DNA of 64,000 nt from Xanthobacteraceae bacterium (GCA_019454205.1 CP075369.1:558001-622000), one strand, 5' to 3'. Positions 44,354 to 53,771 are shown, numbered from the stretch's first letter. Notes: generated from the letters alone by a model not told the origin. Program-made: numbers and translations.

Positions 44354-44788
44354 ATGTTTGGTACTTACGAGCGTCCGATCAACGTTGCGGTTGGATTGAT
44401 AGCAATCACGGCCGTTGCGTTTGGCGTCGCTTCGTGGCGGCTCGGTTTCTGGACCGACGAAGGTCCAGGGCCGGGCCTCCTCCCATTCGTAACTGCTTGT
44501 ATAATTTTTCCGATCTTATACTTGGTCTTACGTGAGAAAGTAGACGATGGAGAGCGGTTCGACAGGAACCCGCTAATCGCAATTATCTTGCTGTGCGTCT
44601 ACGGCGTTATCTTGCCTTATGTAGGTTTTCTCATCCCAACCATAACTTTTATTGTTGCTTGGACAACAATTTTCGAGCGCAAAAATATTCTCGGTGGCCT
44701 GCTACTTAGCGGTTTTCTCGTGGCGTTCGGCTGGGTGCTATTCGTGTACCTGTTGCGCGTCCCGATGCCTTTTCTTCCGGTCTGGTAA
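44354..44788 (+). CDS. tctB: Tripartite tricarboxylate transporter, TctB
   Basis: A 144-residue membrane protein with four hydrophobic segments and the TctB-like FWTDEGPGPGLLPFVTACIIFPILYLVL. It is the small membrane subunit of the sodium or proton-coupled TTT importer. It begins one base after tctC stops and ends overlapping tctA (TAATG), so all three subunits are co-expressed. Confidence 0.85.
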   Translation: MFGTYERPINVAVGLIAITAVAFGVASWRLGFWTDEGPGPGLLPFVTACIIFPILYLVLREKVDDGERFDRNPLIAIILLCVYGVILPYVGFLIPTITFIVAWTTIFERKNILGGLLLSGFLVAFGWVLFVYLLRVPMPFLPVW

Positions 44789-46305
44789 TGCTCGAATCTT
44801 TACAGCAAATATTTTATGGGCTCTCGCTGGCAGTATTGCCGCAGAACCTTATGTACGCCTTCATAGGTTGTCTGCTGGGGACTTTAGTAGGCGTGCTACC
44901 CGGTCTTGGACCGATAACGACGATTGCGGTCCTGCTGCCACTGACATTTCAAGCAGGCGATCCGCTCGGCGCAATCATTATGCTGGCGTCGATTTATTAC
45001 GGAGCAATGTACGGGGGATCGACAACTTCCATTCTATTACGCGTTCCAGGCGAAGCCGCGTCCGTAATTACGTGTATCGATGGTTACGAGATGGCAAAAC
45101 AGGGCAGAGCCGGCCCTGCATTATCAATCGCCGCGATCGGGTCCTTTATTGCCGGAACTTTGGCAGTTGTTGCGCTCAGCTTTGTAGGACCGGCTTTTGC
45201 GAAGTTCGCAGTCTCCTTTGGCCCCCCAGAATACTTTGCGCTCGCAATTTTCGGTCTGGTTCTTAGTGCAACGATTGGTGGAGGCTCGCCTGCTCGTGGG
45301 CTCTGTATGGTCCTACTGGGAATTCTCTTCGGTCTAGTCGGCACAGACACGATAACAGGCGTAGAAAGATTTGCCCTTGGTGTGCCGTCACTTGCAGACG
45401 GCATTGATCTCGTCCCATTGCTTATGGGTCTATTTGGACTTGGGGAAATTCTTTACAACCTTGAACAGAGGGGATCTCTGTCGCTTCTGACTTCAAAAAT
45501 TGGCCGTCTATTACCCAATCGAGAAGAATGGAAAGAGTCATCTGGAGCAATCGCTCGAGGCTCAGTTCTAGGGTTTCTTGTCGGATTGATTCCTGGCGGG
45601 GGCGCGATCCTTGGCTCGCTGCTTAGTTACACGGTCGAGAAAAAGCTCTCGAAAACTCCAGAGAAGTTCGGAAAAGGAGCGATTGCCGGTGTAGCAGGGC
45701 CGGAATCTGCGAATAATGCAGCGGCATCGTCCTCGTTCGTGCCTTTGCTGACACTTGGCTTACCGGGAAATGCGGTTACTGCCGTTCTGTTTGCTGGTTT
45801 GCTTATTCAGAAGGTCCAGCCGGGGCCGTTGATGCTTGTAAAACACCCAGATATTTTCTGGGGCGTTATTGCGTCAATGTATGTCGGCAACGTAATGCTG
45901 CTAATCCTGAATTTACCGCTAGTTGGATTATGGGTTCAGTTGCTACGGGTGCCAGTATGGATTCTTGGTCCCACAGTTTTACTTGTCGCGATCTTTGGTA
46001 CGTATAGCCTTCGCAGTAATTGGGGCGATGTGGGGCTTCTTATGATTGCTGGCGGCGCAGGTTACGTCTTGCGCAAAGCGGCGCTTGATCCCGGGCCATT
46101 CGCAATGGCTTTCATTCTTGCAGGCATTATGGATACATCGTTGCGTCAGGCTTTGCTTATGGGTGACGGAAACATCGGCATAATCGTCTCACGGCCTATC
46201 TCCGCCGTAATCATCGGCGTTACAGCCTTAGTTGTTATTTACACTACGTATTCCTATTTCAAAGCTGGAAGAGCGAAGAAGTACGCTGTGCCAGATAATT
46301 CCTAG
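44788..46305 (+). CDS. tctA: Tripartite tricarboxylate transporter, TctA
   Basis: The 505-residue large membrane subunit has about twelve helices. The N-terminal signature PGLGPITTIAVLLPLTF lies near residue 38, YYGAMYGGSTTSILLRVPGE near 71 and GLIPGGGAILGSLLSY near 265, the usual TctA repeats. It forms the transport path of the importer with TctB and the TctC binding protein. It ends the operon, 69 bases before the convergent CMD-like gene, with a hairpin between. Confidence 0.93.
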   Translation: MLESLQQIFYGLSLAVLPQNLMYAFIGCLLGTLVGVLPGLGPITTIAVLLPLTFQAGDPLGAIIMLASIYYGAMYGGSTTSILLRVPGEAASVITCIDGYEMAKQGRAGPALSIAAIGSFIAGTLAVVALSFVGPAFAKFAVSFGPPEYFALAIFGLVLSATIGGGSPARGLCMVLLGILFGLVGTDTITGVERFALGVPSLADGIDLVPLLMGLFGLGEILYNLEQRGSLSLLTSKIGRLLPNREEWKESSGAIARGSVLGFLVGLIPGGGAILGSLLSYTVEKKLSKTPEKFGKGAIAGVAGPESANNAAASSSFVPLLTLGLPGNAVTAVLFAGLLIQKVQPGPLMLVKHPDIFWGVIASMYVGNVMLLILNLPLVGLWVQLLRVPVWILGPTVLLVAIFGTYSLRSNWGDVGLLMIAGGAGYVLRKAALDPGPFAMAFILAGIMDTSLRQALLMGDGNIGIIVSRPISAVIIGVTALVVIYTTYSYFKAGRAKKYAVPDNS

Positions 46306-46327
46306 AACAAGACTTTTAGAAATAAAA

Positions 46328-46355
46328 AAGGAGCTCCGGCGAAACGGAGCTCCTT
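46328..46355 (-). terminator. Intrinsic terminator between convergent operons
   Basis: AAGGAGCTCCG and CGGAGCTCCTT pair perfectly (11 bp) around a 6-base loop. On the minus strand the stem is followed by a run of T, so it is a classic terminator for the operon ending at 46374. On the plus strand there is no T run, but the hairpin may still help end the tct operon. Confidence 0.85.
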
Positions 46356-46373
46356 CGTTGGTTACAAGACGTA

Positions 46374-47090
46374 TTAGTTGGTATTCAGTTCAAGCAGCGT
46401 TTGCCCTTGATAAGCGGTGAACAGCGAGTCGCAGATCTCCAGAATTTGAACTACTTCAAGAATTTGCTGTGGGCTCGTGCCGAGCGCTCGCGATTTATCT
46501 TCGTGAACTTGAATACATCCATCGTTCCAGTTGTTCGAATAGCGATGGTTCTTGAGTGTGATCGCCATCGAAATTAGCTGCACAAGACGTTCGTCAAGTG
46601 TTTTCGGCGACTTTTTGACTGCATCGGAACGCTGTAAATAGAGTTTCAGCCACTCGCCGTCTGCTCCATAAACGCGAAAGCCGTTAGCTATGTAAGTCCG
46701 GCTCTCCACGATCTTCTGATAAATCTCGGCGGTAGAGCCAGAAATCGGAGCTTTAAGTTCCGGGAAGTTACCTGTACGCCAAATCGACACGAGCTTCTGC
46801 GCATCTTGAAATATACGAAGTCCGCGATAGAAATCGAGGATTTTCAGGATTAGGCGGAAGTCGTCATCATTCGCGCCAGCGCGACGGGCGCGCTGCTGGT
46901 GATACTTTGCAGCCTCGCCGTAATTATTGATCAGGTGTCCAACGACGAAGACTAATTCGCGCGATTTCTCGTCCAACTCGCCGGCCTCAAGACGTTTCAT
47001 TCGGCTTTCGAATGCGTCGATCCAAACAGCGTCACTCTTAAATTGCTCTGCGTAGGCAGCTACGGCGGGGTTCTTGTCAGTCATAATCAC
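46374..47090 (-). CDS. Tandem carboxymuconolactone decarboxylase-like protein
   Basis: The 238-residue protein has two AhpD/CMD-like halves. The first contains LDEKSRELVFVVGHLINNYG, then a YHQQRARRAG helix; the second has LDERLVQLISMAITLKNH and CIQVHEDKSRALGTSPQQIL. The second keeps a Cys three residues before the His (C-x2-H) but lacks the CxxC of peroxidase-type AhpD. The first lacks the Cys. Members decarboxylate lactones or act as redox proteins. It lies downstream of the fused Mo hydroxylase D with 5 bases between, so it belongs to that operon. Confidence 0.65.
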   Translation of the reverse strand: MIMTDKNPAVAAYAEQFKSDAVWIDAFESRMKRLEAGELDEKSRELVFVVGHLINNYGEAAKYHQQRARRAGANDDDFRLILKILDFYRGLRIFQDAQKLVSIWRTGNFPELKAPISGSTAEIYQKIVESRTYIANGFRVYGADGEWLKLYLQRSDAVKKSPKTLDERLVQLISMAITLKNHRYSNNWNDGCIQVHEDKSRALGTSPQQILEVVQILEICDSLFTAYQGQTLLELNTN

Positions 47091-47095
47091 ACCTT

Positions 47096-50000
47096 TTATA
47101 GCTTCGGAAGTGTCATGGATTCTTGCTTCGCGGCAAGCAGTGCCTGCTTCGTCAGGTTAATTAGAAGCGGAACTTTGTAGTGATTATCGTGAAGCGGAAG
47201 GCTTCCTTCCACAATCGTCGCGGCAGCTTGCGCGACAATATTTTCTTCGAGCTTCGTGCCGATAAGCAACGCCTCGGCCTTTTCGGCGCGCAAAGGCAAG
47301 GGTGATACCGCGCCGGCAAAAATGCGAAGAGAACGAACTATGCTGCTGGACCACTGAGCCTGTACTGCGACTGAAGCCTCGGCGAAGTCACCTTGTCGCA
47401 AGCCAAACTTTTCGAATGAAGCAGTTGTGTTGGATATCAGCGGAATTTCGATCGCTTCGACCACTTCGCCGCGACCGACCTTGGTGAGCCCCGACCAGAG
47501 ATAAAGATCCTCAACGGGTATATAGCGCACACCTGCTGCCCCGATCAGTTTCGCGCGGGCGTTAAGAGAGGAAAGCAATGGCGCGAGGTCTGAAGGATTC
47601 GGAGCAGCGCAACGTTTTGCGCCATTAATTGAATGATGGCGATTGTCGCCCAACACAGCGAAACAAGGGCAGGTGGGACCGCCAAGCTTGTAGCAAGGAA
47701 GAGCGCTGCGGAAAAACCAGCAACGTTTTTCCTGGCAAAGATCCCCGGCAATAGTCGCAACACGCCGAATTTGCGGTGTTGCAATCAAGTTTATGCAGGT
47801 CACAAGCGATGGAAAGTGCTTAGCAGCTAGTGTGTTGTTTGCAATCTTATCGAGCGAGGTAGCCGCGCCGATACGAAGGGTTGAAGTTTCGCTCTGTAGC
47901 AGAGAAATACCCTGCATTTCAGACAAGTGGCTAACATCGATCAGTTGATCAGGATCGTAGATGCCTTGCCGTAGACCAACAAAAATGTCCGTGCCGCCGG
48001 CAACAATACGGGTTTTCACCTCGCTATTCGAAAGCAAATCGAGCAATTCGCTGGTGTCATTGGGCACTAAAATGCGCGGTCGTTTCGACTTTTGAGGCAC
48101 ACGAGCAAATTTGGTACCTACCTTCCGCAGTGCAGGAAATACGACATCTGGGTACATCGCGCGAACGGTCGCGACTTCGGCATTGTAGGGCCGCTTCCAC
48201 GGTTTTAAGGCGGGCTTCTTGCCATCCTTCTTCTCAAGCGCAGCGAGCACCCGATCTGGCGACATTGGCAATTCTTTGAAGCGAATTCCTGTCGCGTGAA
48301 ATACTGCATTGGCAATTGCCGCTATTGTCGCATTGATTGTGGGCTCAGCGCCGGCTTTCGCGCCGTACGGACCGAGTGGATCATTCGTCTCGACCAGCGA
48401 GATGTCGATCTGCGGTGTGCTGCCAATCCGAGGTACTGCGTAGTCAAGGAAGGAAGCATTGACTGGCCGGCCTTCCTCGAAAACCATTTCCTCCTGCAAG
48501 GCCATCCCGATTCCTTGCAGCACCCCACCATAAATCTGCCCTTCGACAGCAGTTGGATTGAGCGCACGTCCCACATCCTGTGCGACAGCCATACGTAGTA
48601 CAGAAATGCGGCCGGTGTTGCGATCAACCTCAACTTCCGCAGCTTGCGCACCGAAAACATAGGTCGCTGCATAATTGCCTTCACCTGTCTTCGGATCAGG
48701 GCGCTCACCCGGAGTACTGAAATAACCTTCAGCGTCAAGTCGCCCAACGATCCGCGCGATCTCGCGTAGGTCGGCAGCACGATCAGGTTCATTCGTTTGA
48801 CGTGCGATTCCACCTTCAAGAGCAATATCCGGAACACCGCAATTCCATTGGCGCGATAGGCCAGCAATAATTTTTGCCTTCAGATTTTCGGCAGCGATGA
48901 GTGTTGCATTTCCTGTGACGAACGTAACACGCGATGCGGCACTCCCGAGGTCAGCTGGAGCCTCGTCCGTATCCATGTGGGAAACAGAAACATCCTTGGT
49001 GCTAACTCCGAGTGCTTCGGCGGCAATCTGCGCAAGCGTCGTATTCTGCCACGTGCCGGTATCCGCCGTTTGCGTATGCACGATCAAACGACCATCCGCG
49101 GTTAGTTCAATGCGGGAATTAGAGAAATTGCCCTCTTGGTAGATGACGCCACCACTGGGATGAATCATTGAAGCAATGCCGACACCGCGCATCGCGGTCG
49201 ATGCCTCCCGCTTTTCATCCCACCCGATGATCCGCCCAGCTTCTTGAAGACACTCGGTTAGTCCGCATGTAGTTATGCGCCACTTTAACGGAGTCACATC
49301 TCCGGACTGATTGGCTTGTGCGATTCGATATTCAAGTGGGTCACGGTTTAACCGCAGGGCGATCTCGTCCATGTGGCTTTCGATTGCCCAAATCGTATGG
49401 GGCGCACCCATCCCTCTATACTGACCGCCCGGGACTTTATTCGTGTAGACGAGATCGCAGTCGTAGTGCGCGGTATCAACGCGATAGAGACAAGTAGTCC
49501 GCTGTCGAGACGCTCCTACGTAGGTCGGTGCGTAAGCGGTGTAAGCGCCATTATCGATCTGAACTGAGACATGGCGGTTTAAGATACGTCCGTCTTCTGC
49601 AACAGCCGTCTTGATCTTGATGCGCTTGGCATGATCAGTTTTACCGCTGATAAACTCTTCGTGCCGATTGAGCGTAATTTTGACAGGCCTCTTGGCCTTT
49701 ATCGACAGCATTGCTGCGAGCGCCTCCTGCTCGCAGATCTTAGATTTTCCACCGAAGCCGCCGCCGACTTCGACGGCGCGAATACGCACGTTCTTCTCAT
49801 CTAGGCCAACAACATGCGCGACTTCTTTTCGTATGAAGTAGGGCGCTTGCGTTGCAGTCCAGAGATCGAGCTTGCCTTCCGCGGAATTAAAGTCCGCTAC
49901 TGTACCGTTAGTTTCCATGCAAGCAGGCGCGACAATGCCATGCTGGAATTCGTCCTCGAGCACGAAACTCGCCTTGGACAAAGCTTCCGCAACGTTGCCG

Positions 50001-50494
50001 TAGTTTGCCGAAAATCGAATCGCAAGATTTTTTCCGGCAGGAGCATTTTCACGACCGTGAATCTCAAGCGCCTGTGCACCGAGCGCATCGTCGGGCGTAA
50101 ATGTTGGCGCAAGCACTTGGTACTCGACCGCAATTAAAGAGCATGCCTGCTCCGCGATTGCTAATGTCTCTGCTGCGACAGCAGCCACCTCCTCGCCCCA
50201 GAAGCGAACCTTCTCTTTCGCGAGCGGGCGGCGATCAGAATAACTGCCGCCAAGCTGATAATAGCGGCGGTCTTTAAAATCTTCGCTGGTAATAACCGCA
50301 TGGACGCCCAGCAACTTACGGGCGGCAGACGTATCGACAGATAATATCTTTGCATGCGGATGTGGGCTGCGGAGGATTGCGCCGAACAGCATGCCCGGTA
50401 GCGCTACATCATGCGTGTAAACAGAACTCCCACGTACCCGCATCTCGATGCCGGCTTGATGGTGGCGCTTTCCGACTTCCCGTAACCCACTCAT
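47096..50494 (-). CDS. Mo hydroxylase D: molybdopterin subunit fused to FAD subunit
   Basis: An 1132-residue fusion paralogous to the protein at 23166. GGGFGGKS lies near residue 246, the catalytic Glu in GAKAGAEPT near 718, an FAD loop VAGGTDIFVGLRQG near 832, and a cysteine insertion near 918-965 (CQEKRCWFFRSALPC, C-x7-C-x-C, a later CAAP). The insertion matches the [4Fe-4S] loop of 4-hydroxybenzoyl-CoA reductase beta and PaoB. The last cysteine of the B protein (CAAPC) is Asn here (CAAPN), so that position is probably not a ligand. Its start overlaps the iron-sulphur gene stop. It works with the FeS subunit at 50491, next to DUF1177 and LLM-4. Confidence 0.88.
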   Translation of the reverse strand: MSGLREVGKRHHQAGIEMRVRGSSVYTHDVALPGMLFGAILRSPHPHAKILSVDTSAARKLLGVHAVITSEDFKDRRYYQLGGSYSDRRPLAKEKVRFWGEEVAAVAAETLAIAEQACSLIAVEYQVLAPTFTPDDALGAQALEIHGRENAPAGKNLAIRFSANYGNVAEALSKASFVLEDEFQHGIVAPACMETNGTVADFNSAEGKLDLWTATQAPYFIRKEVAHVVGLDEKNVRIRAVEVGGGFGGKSKICEQEALAAMLSIKAKRPVKITLNRHEEFISGKTDHAKRIKIKTAVAEDGRILNRHVSVQIDNGAYTAYAPTYVGASRQRTTCLYRVDTAHYDCDLVYTNKVPGGQYRGMGAPHTIWAIESHMDEIALRLNRDPLEYRIAQANQSGDVTPLKWRITTCGLTECLQEAGRIIGWDEKREASTAMRGVGIASMIHPSGGVIYQEGNFSNSRIELTADGRLIVHTQTADTGTWQNTTLAQIAAEALGVSTKDVSVSHMDTDEAPADLGSAASRVTFVTGNATLIAAENLKAKIIAGLSRQWNCGVPDIALEGGIARQTNEPDRAADLREIARIVGRLDAEGYFSTPGERPDPKTGEGNYAATYVFGAQAAEVEVDRNTGRISVLRMAVAQDVGRALNPTAVEGQIYGGVLQGIGMALQEEMVFEEGRPVNASFLDYAVPRIGSTPQIDISLVETNDPLGPYGAKAGAEPTINATIAAIANAVFHATGIRFKELPMSPDRVLAALEKKDGKKPALKPWKRPYNAEVATVRAMYPDVVFPALRKVGTKFARVPQKSKRPRILVPNDTSELLDLLSNSEVKTRIVAGGTDIFVGLRQGIYDPDQLIDVSHLSEMQGISLLQSETSTLRIGAATSLDKIANNTLAAKHFPSLVTCINLIATPQIRRVATIAGDLCQEKRCWFFRSALPCYKLGGPTCPCFAVLGDNRHHSINGAKRCAAPNPSDLAPLLSSLNARAKLIGAAGVRYIPVEDLYLWSGLTKVGRGEVVEAIEIPLISNTTASFEKFGLRQGDFAEASVAVQAQWSSSIVRSLRIFAGAVSPLPLRAEKAEALLIGTKLEENIVAQAAATIVEGSLPLHDNHYKVPLLINLTKQALLAAKQESMTLPKL

Positions 50495-50970
50495 GAGCGT
50501 TCGCTGTTCAGTTTACTTTGCCCACTGGCGTCAAGCACCGCATCGATGATCTGGCGATAGCCTGTGCAACGGCAGATGTTGCCAGCCAGGGCGTGTGTAA
50601 TTTCGGCTTCACTTGGATTGGAATTTGTTGCGAGCAAAGCACTAGCGCTCATAATCATTCCGCCCGTGCAAAAGCCGCATTGAACGGCTCCATGGCGAAC
50701 AAAGGCATCCTGAACGACAGATAAATTGCTTTCCGTCGATAGTCCCTCAATGGTGGTAACTGAGCGTCCCGCTACGCGGTAAGCAGGATAGAGGCAAGAA
50801 CATACCGCTTCACCATCGACGTGCACCGTGCACGCCCCGCATTCACCATTGCCGCAGCCGATCTTTGTTCCCTTAAGCTCCAAACGATCGCGTAGCACGT
50901 TCGCCAGCATCTCATTGTCCGATAGCTGCAACGATCGGTCGATTCCATTGATGCGAAATTCGATCCGCAT
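50491..50970 (-). CDS. Mo hydroxylase D, [2Fe-2S] subunit
   Basis: The 159-residue subunit has IGCGNGECGACTV and CGFCTGGMIMSA with CRCTGY for two [2Fe-2S] clusters. It overlaps the fused Mo/FAD gene by 4 bases and follows the DUF1177 gene by 8 bases. It resembles the subunit at 22666, as expected for the paralogous fused enzyme. No separate FAD subunit is needed. Confidence 0.9.
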   Translation of the reverse strand: MRIEFRINGIDRSLQLSDNEMLANVLRDRLELKGTKIGCGNGECGACTVHVDGEAVCSCLYPAYRVAGRSVTTIEGLSTESNLSVVQDAFVRHGAVQCGFCTGGMIMSASALLATNSNPSEAEITHALAGNICRCTGYRQIIDAVLDASGQSKLNSERS

Positions 50971-50978
50971 AACACTTG

Positions 50979-51890
50979 CTACTTCGCTTTAAGTTGCGCC
51001 ATCGAGCCGTAGAGTTCTTTAAGCAGAGTGAACTCTTTGGCGTCGTAGAACGAACACTGCTTTGCGCCGTACGCCTTCGCGACTTCAAGAGAAAAGCGAC
51101 AAGCTGCCTCGATGTCATCGAGCTGAGTTGCTCCAGTAGCGCAACCAGGTACGGCGGTTTCTGCGGTAATTGCCAACCCAACAACCGGAACATCCGCATA
51201 AGCTGCGGGCTGCATGATTGAGTTGATGTGGAATAGATTGTTGGCGTAGGGCGTAATGTCTTGGGTCGAGAGCGGAAATGTAAGCGCGTGCCGTGCGGTG
51301 ACGCGCTCGAGTACATCGACGAGATCATAGCTTACTGGAAGAATGTAGCCATCGAGAACGGTCGGCGTAATCGCAATTCCCTTCGCATTAACAAGACGAT
51401 TGCCGCGCGAAGTATCGATACTGAGAATCGCGCTCATCTCGGGGTGGATTTCAGCCCTGCATAATGTGTCGCGGTCTACAGGAGACGACATAAATGGCAC
51501 GGGATGATGCGGACGGGTCGGCGCAGCGGGGCAGATATGCGTCGATAGGATCACGTCGCCGGGAAGCTGGTCACCAGCCTTTTTCATTGCCGTGATCTTT
51601 AAAGCAAGCGCAACTACCGCGATCGCGCCATCGGCATCCGATACAATGCCTATCTGGGTTGGACGTGCGCCAATCCCGCCAAGCTTACCGATAATTCCGA
51701 GTTTAGGAGCAGTGGCATCGCTGCCTTTGCAAACGATCTGTATGAAGTCGGTATGGTGCGTCGCTGACGAAATCCGCTTTACTGCGATGTTTTCGACACC
51801 AGCGCTCTCAAGAAATTGGCGAACCTTCTCACCATCGATATGTGCGCTATCGAGTAATTCGTAGCTATCTATGACTTGCTTAAGCGCCAT
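50979..51890 (-). CDS. DUF1177 family protein
   Basis: A 303-residue protein matching DUF1177: DGEKVRQFLESAGVENI at the N-terminus, LGIIGKLGGIGARPTQIGIVSDADGA near 85, VILSTHICPAAPTRPHHPVPFM near 125 and TETAVPGCATGATQLDDIEAA-like near 255. The paired His and Asp/Glu residues look like a metal site, and the fold hints at a hydrolase, but no activity is established. It sits between LLM-4 and the iron-sulphur subunit, the place DUF917 holds in module 1, so the two families may do analogous chemistry. That link is inferred from position. Confidence 0.8.
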   Translation of the reverse strand: MALKQVIDSYELLDSAHIDGEKVRQFLESAGVENIAVKRISSATHHTDFIQIVCKGSDATAPKLGIIGKLGGIGARPTQIGIVSDADGAIAVVALALKITAMKKAGDQLPGDVILSTHICPAAPTRPHHPVPFMSSPVDRDTLCRAEIHPEMSAILSIDTSRGNRLVNAKGIAITPTVLDGYILPVSYDLVDVLERVTARHALTFPLSTQDITPYANNLFHINSIMQPAAYADVPVVGLAITAETAVPGCATGATQLDDIEAACRFSLEVAKAYGAKQCSFYDAKEFTLLKELYGSMAQLKAK

Positions 51891-51899
51891 TATCGCTCC

Positions 51900-52904
51900 T
51901 TAGAAGCCCCGAGCAGCCGGAAAAACTTCATTACGAAGGAGCTCTGACATTTCTACCGGGTCTAAGCCTTCAGCCGGGTAGGGCAGTGCTATGACGTGTG
52001 TGACTCCGCAGTCAGCAATTCGCTGCAGTTGTTCGATGCACTCCTTCGGAGTTCCTGAAATTGAAAGATGAAGTGTTAGGTCATCGGGGACCGCAGCCCA
52101 CATGGCTTCGTCGTATTCGCGCGAGCGAGCGTATCCGAAACGATTGATTTCATCGAGCAGGCCAGGTGCTTTGACGCCAAAAAGCTCAAGGACCTCAGGC
52201 GTGGACTTTAGTGTCCGACCGATCGCCGGCTTCACAGCATTTCGCGCGAGCGTTCCGTCTTTGCAGACGGACGTATATGCCCATAGGGCTATCTCAGGCT
52301 TCGCCATAGTAGAATCTCGCTTCAACAACCCTCTTTCAATGTTCTCTTGGCAGAAGCCGATGCCGGGTTTGGACGTGAAGTGACCGATAATAATTCCGTC
52401 GCCCATCTCGCCGCCCGCAGCTAGAATCTGCGGTCCACGACCTGCTACATAGACGGGCACTTGTTTCGACTTGAAATGCATATGTGCATTCTTCGCGACG
52501 AAGGTCTTACCTTCATACGTTACGGGTTCGTCGTTCCAGAACTGGCGGCAAACCTTCACAGCATCTCGCAGAGCCGTTGCTGGACTAATACGCTGGATGC
52601 CCATAGCGTCGAAGCCGCTAATGCCGGCACCGATTCCCATAATCGCGCGTTGCCCAGAGAGCTCATGCAGACTAGCCATTGCCGTTGCCGTCAGAAGCGG
52701 ATGACGAACAAGTGGGTCAGTGACGCCGGTGCCTATTGTAGTTTTCGTTGTGGCAGTTGCGATGCCAGCCATCGTAACGAAAACATCGCGGAAAAATCGC
52801 TCGTCCGGAACCCAAACAGAGATGTCATTCTGGTCGCAGGTCTGTGCTAATTTCATCTGCCCCTGAATGGGGAGACGGGATGGCATCGCAATGCCGAATT
52901 TCAT
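51900..52904 (-). CDS. LLM-class oxidoreductase, probably F420-dependent (LLM-4)
   Basis: The 334-residue luciferase-like protein is a paralogue of LLM-1 at 18030. They share DERFFRDVF near residue 36, GTGVTDPLVRHPLLTATAM near 60, IMGIGAGISGFDAMG near 90 and VPVYVAGRGPQILAAG near 150. It is the second gene of the GntR-headed operon (GntR, LLM-4, DUF1177, FeS, Mo/FAD, CMD), starting one base after the GntR stop. F420 is the likely cofactor for the same reasons as LLM-1, with FMN as alternative. Confidence 0.78.
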   Translation of the reverse strand: MKFGIAMPSRLPIQGQMKLAQTCDQNDISVWVPDERFFRDVFVTMAGIATATTKTTIGTGVTDPLVRHPLLTATAMASLHELSGQRAIMGIGAGISGFDAMGIQRISPATALRDAVKVCRQFWNDEPVTYEGKTFVAKNAHMHFKSKQVPVYVAGRGPQILAAGGEMGDGIIIGHFTSKPGIGFCQENIERGLLKRDSTMAKPEIALWAYTSVCKDGTLARNAVKPAIGRTLKSTPEVLELFGVKAPGLLDEINRFGYARSREYDEAMWAAVPDDLTLHLSISGTPKECIEQLQRIADCGVTHVIALPYPAEGLDPVEMSELLRNEVFPAARGF

Positions 52905-52905
52905 C

Positions 52906-53595
52906 TCAGTATTCTCCGGAATTCGTATCGTTGGGGCTTGGTCGCTGCAGCAACAATTCGCGCGCGCTGAGCAGGTGTTTTCGCATTAAGCGATCGGCTA
53001 TTTCGCTATCGCGCATTTCAATGGCCGACGCGATCAGGTCATGCTCACGAATAAAGCGCCGATGCGCTTCCTCCGAGTGCAGAGTCATATCTTCGTCGGT
53101 TAGAATGAGATCGCGAATGTTCGTGAAAGCGTGGATAATCTTTGGCGAGCGCGTAGCCGACACAATAATTTCGTGGAATTCGATGTTGAGCTGTGCGCGC
53201 TTAAGACGATCGGAGAGGGCGACGGCTTGGCTAACGGTCACATTTTGGCGTAATCGTTTGATTTCCTCATCGTTGATACGCTCCGCGGCCAGCCTAGCTC
53301 CATATCCTTCGATCGCAGCGCGAAGATCGTATGCGTCGAACAAATCCTCCCGCATATCTGAGACCGCATAGCCACCGCTCTTTGCAGCCGTAACGAGTCC
53401 ATCGACTTCAAGACGTGCGAGCGCTTCGCGAAGTGGAGTTCGGCTAATGCCGAGTGTTTGAGCCAGATCAGTCTCAATCAGCCGCACCCTTGGTGTCAGC
53501 TCGCGATTGATAATTGCCATTCGCAACTGTCGATACGCATTGCGCCACGCCGGCTCTGGTCGGCCATTGCTAAAAACATCGATCATAGATTGCAT
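52906..53595 (-). CDS. GntR family regulator, FCD type
   Basis: The 229-residue protein has a winged helix at about residues 18-75 (LGISRTPLREALARLEVDGLV) and an FCD effector domain with YDLRAAIEGYGARLAAERI and EFHEIIVSAT, whose Asp/His residues usually bind a metal and a carboxylate effector. I chose the ATG at 53595, preceded by AAGGGAC; a longer frame from 53673 runs through the operator-like TATAC repeats. It heads the DUF1177 operon and diverges from the Pot-type importer, so it probably controls both. Confidence 0.87.
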   Translation of the reverse strand: MQSMIDVFSNGRPEPAWRNAYRQLRMAIINRELTPRVRLIETDLAQTLGISRTPLREALARLEVDGLVTAAKSGGYAVSDMREDLFDAYDLRAAIEGYGARLAAERINDEEIKRLRQNVTVSQAVALSDRLKRAQLNIEFHEIIVSATRSPKIIHAFTNIRDLILTDEDMTLHSEEAHRRFIREHDLIASAIEMRDSEIADRLMRKHLLSARELLLQRPSPNDTNSGEY

Positions 53596-53600
53596 ACAAA
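53590..53600. promoter_or_regulatory. TGTATGCA half-palindrome at GntR start
   Basis: TTGCATACAAA (TTTGTATGCAA on the minus strand) overlaps the GntR start codon. TTGTATRCAA-type palindromes are common sites of FCD-type GntR proteins. Binding here would give autorepression. Confidence 0.45.
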
Positions 53601-53620
53601 ATAGTCCCTTGTTTCGAGGA

Positions 53621-53631
53621 CAGTATACAAT
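53621..53631. promoter_or_regulatory. GTATAC-type site in GntR promoter
   Basis: CAGTATACAAT resembles the site at 53590 (shared RTATACAA-like core) and lies 31 bases from it, about three helical turns. It is a plausible second GntR operator in the divergent promoter region. Confidence 0.45.
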
Positions 53632-53749
53632 TTTGTGGTCAGCTTCTATCCCCTCAGACGTGCCGTAGTGCAAAAGATGTTATTTTATGCGCTTATCTGC
53701 CTTCATGCTGCACTGCAAAACTATGAATCTCGTTTGACTCTATCAAAAT

Positions 53750-53771
53750 ATGTATGCAGTATTTAATACAT
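53750..53771. promoter_or_regulatory. TGTATGCA plus ATGTAT/ATACAT repeat before Pot-type operon
   Basis: ATGTAT and ATACAT form an inverted repeat with a 10-base gap, and the left arm extends to TGTATGCA, identical to the site at the GntR start codon. It lies 33 bases before the binding-protein ATG and is the probable operator for the importer operon. Confidence 0.45.

Noticed and set aside
18030..52904. True bacterial luciferase or alkanesulfonate monooxygenase for the LLM genes
   Set aside because: There are no lux companion genes, and the nearest cofactor genes are for F420. FMN use is kept only as an alternative.
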